A DNA stretch of 64,000 bases from contig NZ_JAALJH010000048.1 of NCBI RefSeq assembly GCF_011064615.1, positions 1-64,000 of the forward strand, read 5' to 3'. The position numbers and the translations under genes are program-made. Under the pieces are notes generated by a model. The model saw only the letters and a program-made list of their open reading frames with translations, did no database searches and was not told the origin of the DNA. How positions within the stretch are numbered: the first letter of the stretch is position 1; each line of letters starts with the position of its first letter. The stretch comes from Aquisphaera insulae (lineage in GTDB: Bacteria > Planctomycetota > Planctomycetia > Isosphaerales > Isosphaeraceae). Shown here in pieces: positions 33,597 through 41,764 of this stretch.

Positions 33597-34728
33597 AGAC
33601 ATCCCGATGCGGGAACTTCTCGAACAACTCCGCCGGCTTGCCGAAGTTGGTGGCCAGGACGTCGGCGGGGTTGCCGGCGATCCACTGGGAGAGGTCGATC
33701 GTCTCGTAGACGCCGGTGTTGAAGCCGATCAGGACCCGGCACGGCTTGCTCCCGACGTTCTCGATCGAGTGCCCGTAGCCCTGCGGGATGTAGCCGACGT
33801 CGCCCTTGGCCAGGGTCTCGATCCGATACCGGCCGTGCGAGCCGAAGAGGGTGACGCTGATGTCCCCGTCGACGACGTACTGCCACTCATCCGCGGTGGG
33901 GTGCCAGTGCAGCTCGCGGAGGCCGCCGGGCTCCAGGTCCAGGACCACGCCGGTCACGGTCTTCGAGATCGGGAACGCGGTCGAGTCGACGCGCCACTCG
34001 CGGCCCCCCTTGAAGGTGCGATGGGGCGGGCGCTTGAGGAGCTCGTACCGGTGCGAGAGCGCGGGGGGCTTCCAGCCCTGGAGGGGCTTCGCCATCGCCG
34101 CCGGCGGCCGCGCGCCGCGGGCGAAGTAGACCTCATCCTTCGGGAAGCCGTCGAAGGCCGATTCGGGCAGGCCGAAGTTCTTGGCGAGCAGGGCCTTCGG
34201 CGTGTGGCCGATCCAGTCCGAGATGCTGAACGTGCCGAACTCCGAGAAGTAGCCGTTGTCGAAGATGAGGATGAAGTGGCAAGGGTCGTCGCCCAGGCAC
34301 TCGAGCATGTGTCCATGCCCGCGGGGGAAGTACCAGACGTCGCCGGGGTCGAAGTCGTCGGTCTCCGCGCCGCCGGCCGGGTCGATGACCGTGGTCCGCA
34401 CTCGGCCCTCGAGGACGAAGGCCCATTCGGCGGCCGTGGCGTGCCAGTGGAGCTCGCGCATGGCGCCCGGCTCGAGCCGCATGGAAACCCCGGCGATCCC
34501 CTTGGAAATGGGCAGCTGCTTGACGGTGGCCTCCTTGCCGGAGCTGCCGCCGATGACCTTGCCCTCGGACTTCTCGAGCGCGAACTTGAACGTCGGCAGC
34601 TCGTCGCCGGCGAGCAGCGGGTCGGGCACGTTGTTCATGAAGCTGGGGTCGCCGGCCTGGGCCGGCCGATTCGCCGCCGCGAATGCGGCCGCGCCCATGC
34701 CCGCGGCGAGGAAGTCGCGTCTCTGCAT
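33559..34728 (-). CDS. oxdC: Bicupin oxalate decarboxylase
   Basis: This is a 389-residue protein with a Tat-type signal (MQRRDFLAAGMGAAAFAAAN). It has two cupin domains, each with a Mn site: H94-x-H96 with E101 in RELHWHATAAEWAF, and H274-x-H276 with E281 in RELHWHPTADEWQY. The N-terminal lid reads YFSEFGTFS, with Glu163 at the place of the catalytic Glu of oxalate decarboxylases. Known members convert oxalate to formate and CO2. It lies 82 nt behind a di-haem peroxidase gene on the same strand. Secretion by Tat would put it outside the cytoplasm. Confidence 0.92.
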   Translation of the reverse strand: MQRRDFLAAGMGAAAFAAANRPAQAGDPSFMNNVPDPLLAGDELPTFKFALEKSEGKVIGGSSGKEATVKQLPISKGIAGVSMRLEPGAMRELHWHATAAEWAFVLEGRVRTTVIDPAGGAETDDFDPGDVWYFPRGHGHMLECLGDDPCHFILIFDNGYFSEFGTFSISDWIGHTPKALLAKNFGLPESAFDGFPKDEVYFARGARPPAAMAKPLQGWKPPALSHRYELLKRPPHRTFKGGREWRVDSTAFPISKTVTGVVLDLEPGGLRELHWHPTADEWQYVVDGDISVTLFGSHGRYRIETLAKGDVGYIPQGYGHSIENVGSKPCRVLIGFNTGVYETIDLSQWIAGNPADVLATNFGKPAELFEKFPHRDVFIAPSGETAGGE

Positions 34729-34810
34729 GATGCTTGCTCCCGGAACGTGGCTCGGATGGCCGCCCTCCGCCCGCGAGCGGAGGACGATGGGATCGTAGGG
34801 ACCGCGTCAA

Positions 34811-35920
34811 TCACGATCCCTGCGCGGGGGCGGCCGCGGGCGTCTCCACGAACCCGGCCGGGGGCAGGGGCGTGGGCTCGACGAAGGACGCCGGGATCGG
34901 CCCGGTCAGGCTGCCGAGGAAGGCCGCGATCGACCGGGCGTCGGCCTCGGAGAGCTCGGCGTCGAGCTGGACCTTCGCCATGATCCGGACGGCGTCCGAC
35001 AGGGTCCTCACCGAGCCGTCGTGGAAGTACGGCGGCGTGGCGGCGACGTCGCGGAGGCCGGCGACCTTGAACACGTCGACGTCGGCCTCCTTCTTGGTCA
35101 CGCCGAACCGGCCCTTATCATCCTTCTTGCTCCCGGTCGCCCTGCGGTAGTCGGAGAAGACGCCGAACTTGCGGAAGCTCCTGCCGCCGACGCCCGGCCC
35201 CTTGTGGCAGTCGGCGCAGCCGGTCTCGAGGAAGAGCCGCAGGCCCGCTCGTTCGGCCTGGGTGAGCGCCTCCGGCTTCCCCGAAAGGTAGTCGTCGAAC
35301 CGGGACGGGGCGACCAGCGTCCGCTCGAAGGCCCCGACGGCCGTGCCGTAGTTCCTGGCGTTGATCGGCTCGCCGTCCGCGGGGAAGGCGGCGCGGAAGA
35401 GGGCCTCGTAGCCGGGGATGGCCTTGAGCCGATCCATGGGCTCCTTCTCCCCCTTGTTGCCGAACGCCGGGCCGCCTATGGCCGCGCCGGCCTGATCCTC
35501 GACCGTCGCGAATCGGCCGTCCCAATGTATGGAATTATGAAGGGCCGAGTAGAAAACCGTCGCCGCGTTTCGGGGGGTCACGAACCCCTTCGCGCCGATC
35601 GAAGTGGGCAAGGCGTCGCAACCCTGGAACCCGGGCATGTGGCACCGCGAACAGCTCGTCGTCCCGTCGCTCGAGGCCCTCGTGTCGAAGAAGAGCATCC
35701 GCCCCAGCCGGACCCGCTCCGGCGTGACCGGATGCCCCTCCGTCGCCGCGTCCCTCGGCAGCGTCGGGAAGGCCTCTCGCGCCTTCGCCAGCAGCGCGGC
35801 GTCGTCCCCGTCATCGGCGAGGGCGGCTGCCGACAGGAGCGACAGGCCGGCGGCGAGGGCCAGCGATGCGAAGATGCAGAACTTCCCGGAATCCACCACA
35901 GGAACGGATCGATCGCGCAT
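34811..35920 (-). CDS. Di-haem cytochrome c peroxidase (MauG/CcpA-like)
   Basis: This is a 369-residue exported protein with a signal peptide (CIFASLALAAGLSLLSAAAL). Two c-type haem motifs are present, CSRCH at 90-94 and CADCH at 235-239. Other family features are HWDGRFATVEDQ at 132-143 and PPYFHDGSVRTL near the C-terminus. These enzymes use electrons from cytochromes to reduce hydrogen peroxide, or act as MauG-type oxidases. A GAGGAGG-like purine stretch is near the start (AGAGGT 8 nt upstream of the ATG). Co-transcription with the oxalate decarboxylase is likely. Confidence 0.9.
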   Translation of the reverse strand: MRDRSVPVVDSGKFCIFASLALAAGLSLLSAAALADDGDDAALLAKAREAFPTLPRDAATEGHPVTPERVRLGRMLFFDTRASSDGTTSCSRCHMPGFQGCDALPTSIGAKGFVTPRNAATVFYSALHNSIHWDGRFATVEDQAGAAIGGPAFGNKGEKEPMDRLKAIPGYEALFRAAFPADGEPINARNYGTAVGAFERTLVAPSRFDDYLSGKPEALTQAERAGLRLFLETGCADCHKGPGVGGRSFRKFGVFSDYRRATGSKKDDKGRFGVTKKEADVDVFKVAGLRDVAATPPYFHDGSVRTLSDAVRIMAKVQLDAELSEADARSIAAFLGSLTGPIPASFVEPTPLPPAGFVETPAAAPAQGS

Positions 35921-35957
35921 GGGGCTGACCTCTGAGGAGGAAGCTGATTCGGGCCGC

Positions 35958-36365
35958 TCACTCGGCCCCATTATCGACTGTCAGTCCAGGGATGGCCGCG
36001 AGGTCGCCGTCCTTCGTGATCACGACGCCATTCCCGAGAGTGAACGCGACGGCGGCGATCATCATGTCGATGGTCTGCATCGGACGGCCGATCCCGAGCA
36101 GTTCGGCGTAGATTCGCCCGTACTCGAATGCGGCATCCTCGTCGAAAGGCCAGACCCGAAGCGCCGGTATGGCCCGCCGGAGACGCCCCATGTTCCGTTC
36201 CCGACTCGCGTTCCTCTCGATCCCGGCGACAAGTTCCGCGAGGACAGGGATCGCGATTCCGATCCGACCGCCCCGCGCGGTCTCGTCGCGAGCCCGCTCG
36301 AAGACGCGAAGACGGCGATTGATGAAGTCGGACGCGATCCCCGTGTCGAGGAGGAACCGGGTCAT
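35958..36365 (-). CDS. vapC: PIN-domain toxin (VapC family)
   Basis: This is a 135-residue PIN protein: Asp7 (FLLDTGIASDF), Glu44 (VLAELVAGIE), Asp100 (QTIDMMIAAVA) and Asp119 (ITKDGDLAAI) form the expected acidic site. Its ATG overlaps the stop codon of the upstream antitoxin as ATGA. It is the second VapC-type toxin of the window, distinct in sequence from the one at 18902. It is located next to the BsuBI/PstI-type restriction system. Expected action: site-specific RNA cleavage, target unknown. Confidence 0.9.
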   Translation of the reverse strand: MTRFLLDTGIASDFINRRLRVFERARDETARGGRIGIAIPVLAELVAGIERNASRERNMGRLRRAIPALRVWPFDEDAAFEYGRIYAELLGIGRPMQTIDMMIAAVAFTLGNGVVITKDGDLAAIPGLTVDNGAE

Positions 36366-36676
36366 TCCCACGCTCCCCGGAGTTCCTCGGCGTGCGACGC
36401 GAATCGAGCCTTCTCTCGCTCGCGCCGCGACCGTCTTTCGGCCTCCCAGGCGGCGAGCTCCGCGTCGGTCATCTCCAGGGGCTCGATCGCGTCCATTGCC
36501 GCGAGCGCCGCCGCGATCTCGTCGGGCATCAGCTCGCGGTCCTCGTCGAGGAGTCGGCGTGGCAGGTCGACGATGGGACCCGTGATCATCACGACGGAAC
36601 CCTCGGGCAGGTCGATCGGCGCGTCGACGTGGATCCGGCCGGAGCGGATCACTCCCCTGATGACAACATGACTCAT
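36362..36676 (-). CDS. Antitoxin-like partner of PIN toxin
   Basis: This 104-residue protein is read from the ATG at 36676 with AGGAGG 6 nt upstream. The N-terminus (VIRGVIRSGRIHVDAPIDLP, EGSVVMITG) looks like a SpoVT/AbrB- or DUF104-type beta-rich DNA-binding start. The rest is an acidic helical segment (LMPDEIAAALAAMDAIEPLE) and a basic helix (ERRSRREREKARFASHAEEL). Coupled by ATGA to the PIN toxin, so it is almost certainly the antitoxin. An autoregulatory operator should lie just upstream. Confidence 0.8.
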   Translation of the reverse strand: MSHVVIRGVIRSGRIHVDAPIDLPEGSVVMITGPIVDLPRRLLDEDRELMPDEIAAALAAMDAIEPLEMTDAELAAWEAERRSRREREKARFASHAEELRGAWE

Positions 36677-36832
36677 GATCACTCCTCCTATGAACGAAGA
36701 CCACGCGTCACGTCGCGAATTCCGGAGTCACGCCACAGCCCATGCTTTGCCGCCGCAATTGTACGGCGATTTCGGGGACGATCCAGACCTTGCAGTGAGC
36801 ATCCTCGAAGCCAGCACCTCCGCAACCCGCCC

Positions 36833-37780
36833 TCACTCCGAATCCTTGACGTACGGCCCCAGGAACTTCGAGCCGTCGAAATGGATCATGTGATCGGGCG
36901 AATCGGCGATCCAGACCTCTGTCTCCCATGCGATGTCCGCCGCGTACTTGCGGAAGTCGCCGACGGACAGGAAAGCGGTCACGTACACTCGGCCGGCCGG
37001 ACATCGCGAGAGCAAGGATTCCAGCTCGATGTACCGCTTGGGAGTCACGGGCCCGTGGGAGGTCACGGCCTCGATCAGGAAGAGCCATCGTCGCGAGGGA
37101 TCATGGAGAATGACGTCCGGCAATTTGTCATGATCGGTGATCGGAACGCCGAGCGCGGCCAGCAACTCGGCCTCGAAGATGACGTGCTTCCTGGCGGTGT
37201 CACCGAGGTAGAGGATCTCGGCGCCCGCAGCGAACCGAGGGCCGAAGACCTCGATCACGGCGACTTGCAGGAGGTTGTGTTTGCCCGGTGACAGCAGGAC
37301 CGTCGACGCGTCGGGAAGCCGCAACGGGATTTGATTCGTTTCGCGACTCTTGTGGTATGCGAGCTTCAAGGCCCCGTGCTGGCGCGTGAAGTGCTGGACT
37401 GCGGCCTTGAAAGCCGACCTGTTGTAGGTCCGCAGCACCTTCGATGCGCCCTCGGTCAGGATGTAGACCGTTCTCCCGCTATTGGTCGGCCGCGAGGGGT
37501 CATCGGGATTTCGATCGACCAGTCGAGCTTGCTCGAACTGGTGGATCGTCTGCCTCCGGATCGTTTCCCGCGAGTTGGCGGCGTAGTCCTTCCCGTAATG
37601 CTCTCGCATGAAGGCCATGATGTCCCAGATGCGGAGCGACGGCCGTTGGACCTTCGACCAAGGATCGTCCGGCCCCAGCCCCGCAAGGGCAAGGAGGGTC
37701 AAGGCCGATCGCTCGTTCTGCTGCTTTCGCGGCAGGCCCAGGGCGACGAGGATCTCGACGGCTTCGTCGACCTTGCTCAC
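36833..37780 (-). CDS. BsuBI/PstI-type restriction endonuclease
   Basis: This is a 315-residue type II restriction enzyme. The catalytic region KLPDVILHDPSRRW followed by LFLIEAVTSHGPVTPKR at about 219-249 matches the BsuBI/PstI family PD-(D/E)xK-like core. The N-terminal part includes a helix-rich DNA-binding half (NSRETIRRQTIHQFEQARLV). Characterised members recognise CTGCAG; the site here is inferred from family only. Its start codon overlaps the stop codon of the methyltransferase gene (ATGA), so it is expressed after the methyltransferase, a common protective order. Confidence 0.9.
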   Translation of the reverse strand: MSKVDEAVEILVALGLPRKQQNERSALTLLALAGLGPDDPWSKVQRPSLRIWDIMAFMREHYGKDYAANSRETIRRQTIHQFEQARLVDRNPDDPSRPTNSGRTVYILTEGASKVLRTYNRSAFKAAVQHFTRQHGALKLAYHKSRETNQIPLRLPDASTVLLSPGKHNLLQVAVIEVFGPRFAAGAEILYLGDTARKHVIFEAELLAALGVPITDHDKLPDVILHDPSRRWLFLIEAVTSHGPVTPKRYIELESLLSRCPAGRVYVTAFLSVGDFRKYAADIAWETEVWIADSPDHMIHFDGSKFLGPYVKDSE

Positions 37781-39366
37781 GATGCGAATTCCATCAGGGA
37801 TTCGGCGAGCGGACTGCGGATCTCGAGGACATCGAGCACGACCTGCTCGATCCGCACGGGCAAACGGTCGTCGTGGGCCATCACACGCTCGCCGATCGCG
37901 GCGATGCGGGCGAGGGTGGGGAAGCGGAGGGTGCGGATCTCGGTGGCATTCACCTGAGTATTTCCGCTCAGGATGCGGAAGTATCGGTCCAGGAGCGCCG
38001 AATTGAATAGAGCCGTCAGGCCATGGACCTCTGCGGACGTCAGCTCGCGATCCGCGTGATAGACATAATTGAGATGATTCTCGAGGGCCAGGTAGCGGTA
38101 CGCGTTGCCATCCTGGAGATATCCGCTCGCCGTGAGCCTCCTCCTCTCTTCCTTGGCGCTGAAGCGGCGCAGGAGGACGTAGTTGCGCGCGGCGACGAGA
38201 TGCTTGAGCGAATCCGGGCTGATCCGAAAGGCCGTGGGCTTGCCGCGCTTCTCCACCGGCCAGATTGTCTCGAACGGCCGGACGTTGTGGGGTGCCAGGA
38301 GTGGCGCGTACGGCTCCCCGTCCGGCTCCGACAGGAGGAACTCCTCCGCACGGAAGAGGACGACGGGCCCCGTCGAGATCCGCAGGCCGAGATCGGCGAA
38401 TCGGTCCTGCCAGGACTCGACCGCGTCCAACAACGCCGCATCGGTGGCCGAGGACGGGAGCCGCACGACCATGTCGCCGGAAGCATCGTCCAGGACCTTC
38501 GCGGCCGGCAGGGTGAGTGCCTCCGGCCGATCCGGGATGTCGCGCCCCGGGCTCGTGGTGATGGCGACCGAGGGCGATGCCGCCGTGCCGTCATCCGATC
38601 GCCGCGCGTGAGTGATCAGGCTCTCCTGGAGGACGTCGTCGAACGTGCTGCGGCGGCATTCGAAGAGGTGGAAATGCAGCGGCGCCATCCTGGCGAAGAA
38701 CCAGCGACGGAAGTTGCGGAAATAGAGGCCGTTGCAGAAGCTCCGGGGAGTGATGGCGACGACCTCGCCGCCGGGCCGCAATAGTTCCGCGGCCCGAGCC
38801 ATGAAGAGCATGTAGATGTTCGTATTGCCCCGGAAGGCTTCGCCCAGCGCCGCCGCGTGAGAGGAGTCGGCCGCCACCTTGAAGTAAGGAGGATTCATGA
38901 TGACGGCGTCGAAATCGCCTGGATCCCGGCCGACATCGAAGAGCAATCGCTGCTCACGCTGACCATGCGTCCCGAGCAGGAAGTCCTCCTCGTGGATCGA
39001 GAAGCTCAGCTCGTGCCCCGCCGCGAGGAGTTCCGCCCGGCACCGTTTCATGTTCGTTTCGAGGAGCGGTAGGATCGCGGCGTCGTTCTCGTAGAGGACG
39101 ATTTCGACGCGTCTCGACGAGCGGAGCGGCAGGATCCGGTCGCAGACTGCGGCGGACAACGAGCCCACTCCGGCACCCGGGTCGAGCAACCGGAAGCGAT
39201 CGGGGATCCGTGCGAACATCCCGGCCATGAACCGGCAGACCGAGGCCGGCGTGAAGACTTGCCCCCGGCCCTTGCGGGCCTCGGCGGACGTGGCGGCCTC
39301 GTGGCGCCGCTGGAGCGCCATCGACTCGTCCAGCAGGCTTGCGGCGGCTGCATTCGTGGTTCGCAT
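37777..39366 (-). CDS. N6-adenine DNA methyltransferase, BsuBI/PstI type
   Basis: This is a 529-residue DNA methyltransferase: the SAM motif LLDPGAGVGSL at 60-70, an acidic Glu in IVLYENDAAI, and the catalytic motif NPPY at 158-161. The C-terminal half carries the target-recognition domain (DLGLRISTGPVVLFRAEEFL, LHFHLFECRRSTFDDVLQES). It protects host DNA from the partner nuclease by N6-methylation of adenine, by family in CTGCAG. First gene of the two-gene operon; 93 nt separate it from the next minus-strand gene upstream. Confidence 0.92.
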   Translation of the reverse strand: MRTTNAAAASLLDESMALQRRHEAATSAEARKGRGQVFTPASVCRFMAGMFARIPDRFRLLDPGAGVGSLSAAVCDRILPLRSSRRVEIVLYENDAAILPLLETNMKRCRAELLAAGHELSFSIHEEDFLLGTHGQREQRLLFDVGRDPGDFDAVIMNPPYFKVAADSSHAAALGEAFRGNTNIYMLFMARAAELLRPGGEVVAITPRSFCNGLYFRNFRRWFFARMAPLHFHLFECRRSTFDDVLQESLITHARRSDDGTAASPSVAITTSPGRDIPDRPEALTLPAAKVLDDASGDMVVRLPSSATDAALLDAVESWQDRFADLGLRISTGPVVLFRAEEFLLSEPDGEPYAPLLAPHNVRPFETIWPVEKRGKPTAFRISPDSLKHLVAARNYVLLRRFSAKEERRRLTASGYLQDGNAYRYLALENHLNYVYHADRELTSAEVHGLTALFNSALLDRYFRILSGNTQVNATEIRTLRFPTLARIAAIGERVMAHDDRLPVRIEQVVLDVLEIRSPLAESLMEFAS

Positions 39367-39459
39367 GATCGGCGATCGTCTCCTCAGCCTCCAAGCTTAC
39401 CACGGGCCGCGAGACTAGGATGAGGCTGAATGGGAATCGCCCCCCCGCGACAGATGTAC

Positions 39460-40326
39460 CTACCTCCCCTCATCCTTCCTCAGCAGCGGCAGCGGGACGT
39501 AGAACGTCAGGTAGCGGTGGCCGTCGGTGAAGAGCTCGCCCTGGGGGCTCTCGACGAGGACGGTGGCCCGGCGGGTGATCCGGTTGATCCGGCCGCGGTA
39601 GGTGGTGCCCTCGAGGTCGAAGCGGACATCGTCGCCGACCCGGACGTCGAAGGCCACGGCGGCCTGCTCGCGGGGCGTGACCAGGTCGTGCGTCACCCCC
39701 TCGTGGCCGAAGATCCGCCGGGAGAGGCGGTGGAAGTTCTCGGCGGAGCAACTGGACTGCCCCCAGCCCAGGAACTCGGCCAGGTGCAGCAGCTCGTGCT
39801 CGAAGATCCGCTGCAGGGCCTCCAGGCGGTCGGCACAGACGAGGCCGCCGACGATCACCTCGCGCTCCACGTCCTTGAACGTGCCGAACAGGAGCGTGGT
39901 CGAGACCGAGATCTCGTACTCGACCTGGTGGACCGTCCGGCCGTCCTTCTTCCTCACCCTGCGGAACTGCCGCATCGTCTGGCCGCCCGCGCGAGTCAGC
40001 CGGCGGGAGAGCCGGAAGCCCATGGGATGGGCGCCGTCCTCCATGAGCATCTCGCCGAGCAGGCCGCGGAAGAACTCGCGGTCGTACAGCGAGAAGAGCG
40101 CCTCGAGGTCATCGGTGCCGATCATCGTGAAGTTGGGGGCGCGGAGCTGGGGCGATTGCTCGAGCATCGCGTCGTGGATCCGCCGGGCGCGGACCGCGAC
40201 CTCCGCCGCGGGGAAGAGGAGCGCCGCGAGCTTCGCCTGACGTTCTCGCCCCGGCCCCGGGGCGTCGTCCGTGAGGGGATTCGGTCTCATCGCTCTTGCG
40301 GGCCTCGGTCCGCGTCGCCTGCTCAT
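39460..40326 (-). CDS. SprT-like metallopeptidase-domain protein
   Basis: This is a 288-residue protein. The start at 40326 overlaps the stop codon of the lactonase gene as ATGA; an in-frame ATG at 40290 is an alternative. The sequence ends in a beta-rich domain (VAFDVRVGDDVRFDLEGTTY). The core has the HExxH site in FEHELLHLAEFLGW at about 172-185, with a possible third ligand His in AENFHRLSRRIFGH. This is the SprT-like (Spartan-type) family; DNA-protein crosslink repair is a possible role, not shown here. It is followed by 93 nt and the methyltransferase gene. Confidence 0.75.
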   Translation of the reverse strand: MSRRRGPRPARAMRPNPLTDDAPGPGRERQAKLAALLFPAAEVAVRARRIHDAMLEQSPQLRAPNFTMIGTDDLEALFSLYDREFFRGLLGEMLMEDGAHPMGFRLSRRLTRAGGQTMRQFRRVRKKDGRTVHQVEYEISVSTTLLFGTFKDVEREVIVGGLVCADRLEALQRIFEHELLHLAEFLGWGQSSCSAENFHRLSRRIFGHEGVTHDLVTPREQAAVAFDVRVGDDVRFDLEGTTYRGRINRITRRATVLVESPQGELFTDGHRYLTFYVPLPLLRKDEGR

Positions 40327-41567
40327 TCCGGCGGTTGCGTCGCCCTGGGGATCATCTGGATGCAGACGGGCATCGGCACCTTGATCGGGGCCCCCACCCG
40401 CGATAGCCCGCCGGTGGATCCGTCGATCCGGAAGACGACGATCGTGTCGGAGTCCTGGTTCTCCGCAAGCAGGCAAGAGCCCGTCGGGTCGATGGCGAAG
40501 TTCCGCGGCGTCTTGCCCCCGGTCGAGGCGTGCCCGGCGGCCGTCAGCTTGCCCGTCGACTCGTCCACGGCGAAGATCGCGATGCTGTCATGGCCGCGGT
40601 TCGACCCGTAGACGAACTTGCCGGAAGGATGCACGTGCACGTCCGCCGTGTAGCTCGTGCCGCGGAAGTCCGCCGGCAGCGTGGAGACCGACTGGATCTG
40701 CGTCAGCGAACCCTTGTCGGCGTCGTAGGCGAACGCGGTCAGCGTGTTGCCCATCTCGCTGATGACGTACGCGAACCGGCCGCTCGGATGGAAGGCCAGG
40801 TGCCGCGGCCCGGAGCCCGGCGGGACCGCGCCGAAGGCCGGATCGTTCGGCGTGAGGAGCCCCTTCTCGGCGTCGAGCCGATAGACCATCACCTTGTCGA
40901 GCCCGAGGTCCGCCGCCAGGGCGAACCGGTTCATGGGGTCCACGTTGATCGAGTGCGCGTGCGGGCCCTCCTGACGGCCCTTGTCGACGCTCGACCCCTC
41001 GTGCTGGATCGAGCACGAGGCCGGCTTGAGGTGGCCGTTCTCCGCGATCGGCAGGCAGGCCACCACGCCGTTGTTGTAGTTCGCCACCAGGACGTTCTTG
41101 CCCGTCCGGTCCACCGTGAGGTGGCACGGCCCGGAGCCGACGGAGGACTGCTCGTTCAGCTTCGTGAGCTTGCCGGTGACGGGGTGGATCGCCATCGCCG
41201 TGACGCCGCCGCCGGGCTTGCCCTGGAACCGCCCGACCTCGCTGACCGCGTAGAGCTCCTTACCGCCGGGGCGGATGGCCAGGAACGACGGGCTGGCGAG
41301 CTTCGCGACCGGGCCGTACTCCGTGACCTTGCCCGAGGCCGGGTCGAGCTCCAGGAGGTAGATCCCCTCGCTCGGCGTCTTCCCCCCGGTGTACGTCCCG
41401 ACGTAGACCCAGTAGGTCCCCTTCGCGTCGTCCCGGGCGGTCGCCCCGGATCCTTCCGCCGCGCCGGCGGAGGGCCCTGCGGCGTTGGTCGCGATGGCGA
41501 TCGCGAACGCCCAGGTGAAGGAGCCGATCGACCACACGGGACGACGATTCGCCGACGAGACGGGCAT
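40323..41567 (-). CDS. Lactonase family protein (6-phosphogluconolactonase-like beta-propeller)
   Basis: This is a 414-residue protein with a GGGAGAG site before the ATG at 41567. It has a signal peptide (WSIGSFTWAFAIAIATNAAG), so it is exported, unlike cytoplasmic YbhE. A seven-bladed propeller of the lactonase family is visible: YWVYVGTYTGGKTPSEGIYL, SFLAIRPGGKELYAVSEVG, GPCHLTVDRTGKNVLVANYN, PHAHSINVDPMNRFALAADL, PRHLAFHPSGRFAYVISEMG, and so on. Such planctomycete proteins are annotated as 6-phosphogluconolactonase, but an extracellular one likely acts on other lactones. It is followed by the SprT-like gene. Confidence 0.9.
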   Translation of the reverse strand: MPVSSANRRPVWSIGSFTWAFAIAIATNAAGPSAGAAEGSGATARDDAKGTYWVYVGTYTGGKTPSEGIYLLELDPASGKVTEYGPVAKLASPSFLAIRPGGKELYAVSEVGRFQGKPGGGVTAMAIHPVTGKLTKLNEQSSVGSGPCHLTVDRTGKNVLVANYNNGVVACLPIAENGHLKPASCSIQHEGSSVDKGRQEGPHAHSINVDPMNRFALAADLGLDKVMVYRLDAEKGLLTPNDPAFGAVPPGSGPRHLAFHPSGRFAYVISEMGNTLTAFAYDADKGSLTQIQSVSTLPADFRGTSYTADVHVHPSGKFVYGSNRGHDSIAIFAVDESTGKLTAAGHASTGGKTPRNFAIDPTGSCLLAENQDSDTIVVFRIDGSTGGLSRVGAPIKVPMPVCIQMIPRATQPPE

Positions 41568-41764
41568 CGCAACTCTCCCTGCTCGGACGTGCCTCCAGGC
41601 CACAGACCGACGTTATCACAGGGGAAAGGGGCGGGCAAGGACCGCCCCGGCGCCTGCCTCGTTGCAATGCGCCCCTCGACCTGATCCGATGGGGCCGTAC
41701 GAGGCACGCCGGGGCGTGAGGCCCGGCGGCGGACGATTGTGCGGAACGCGAGAGGACACGACCC

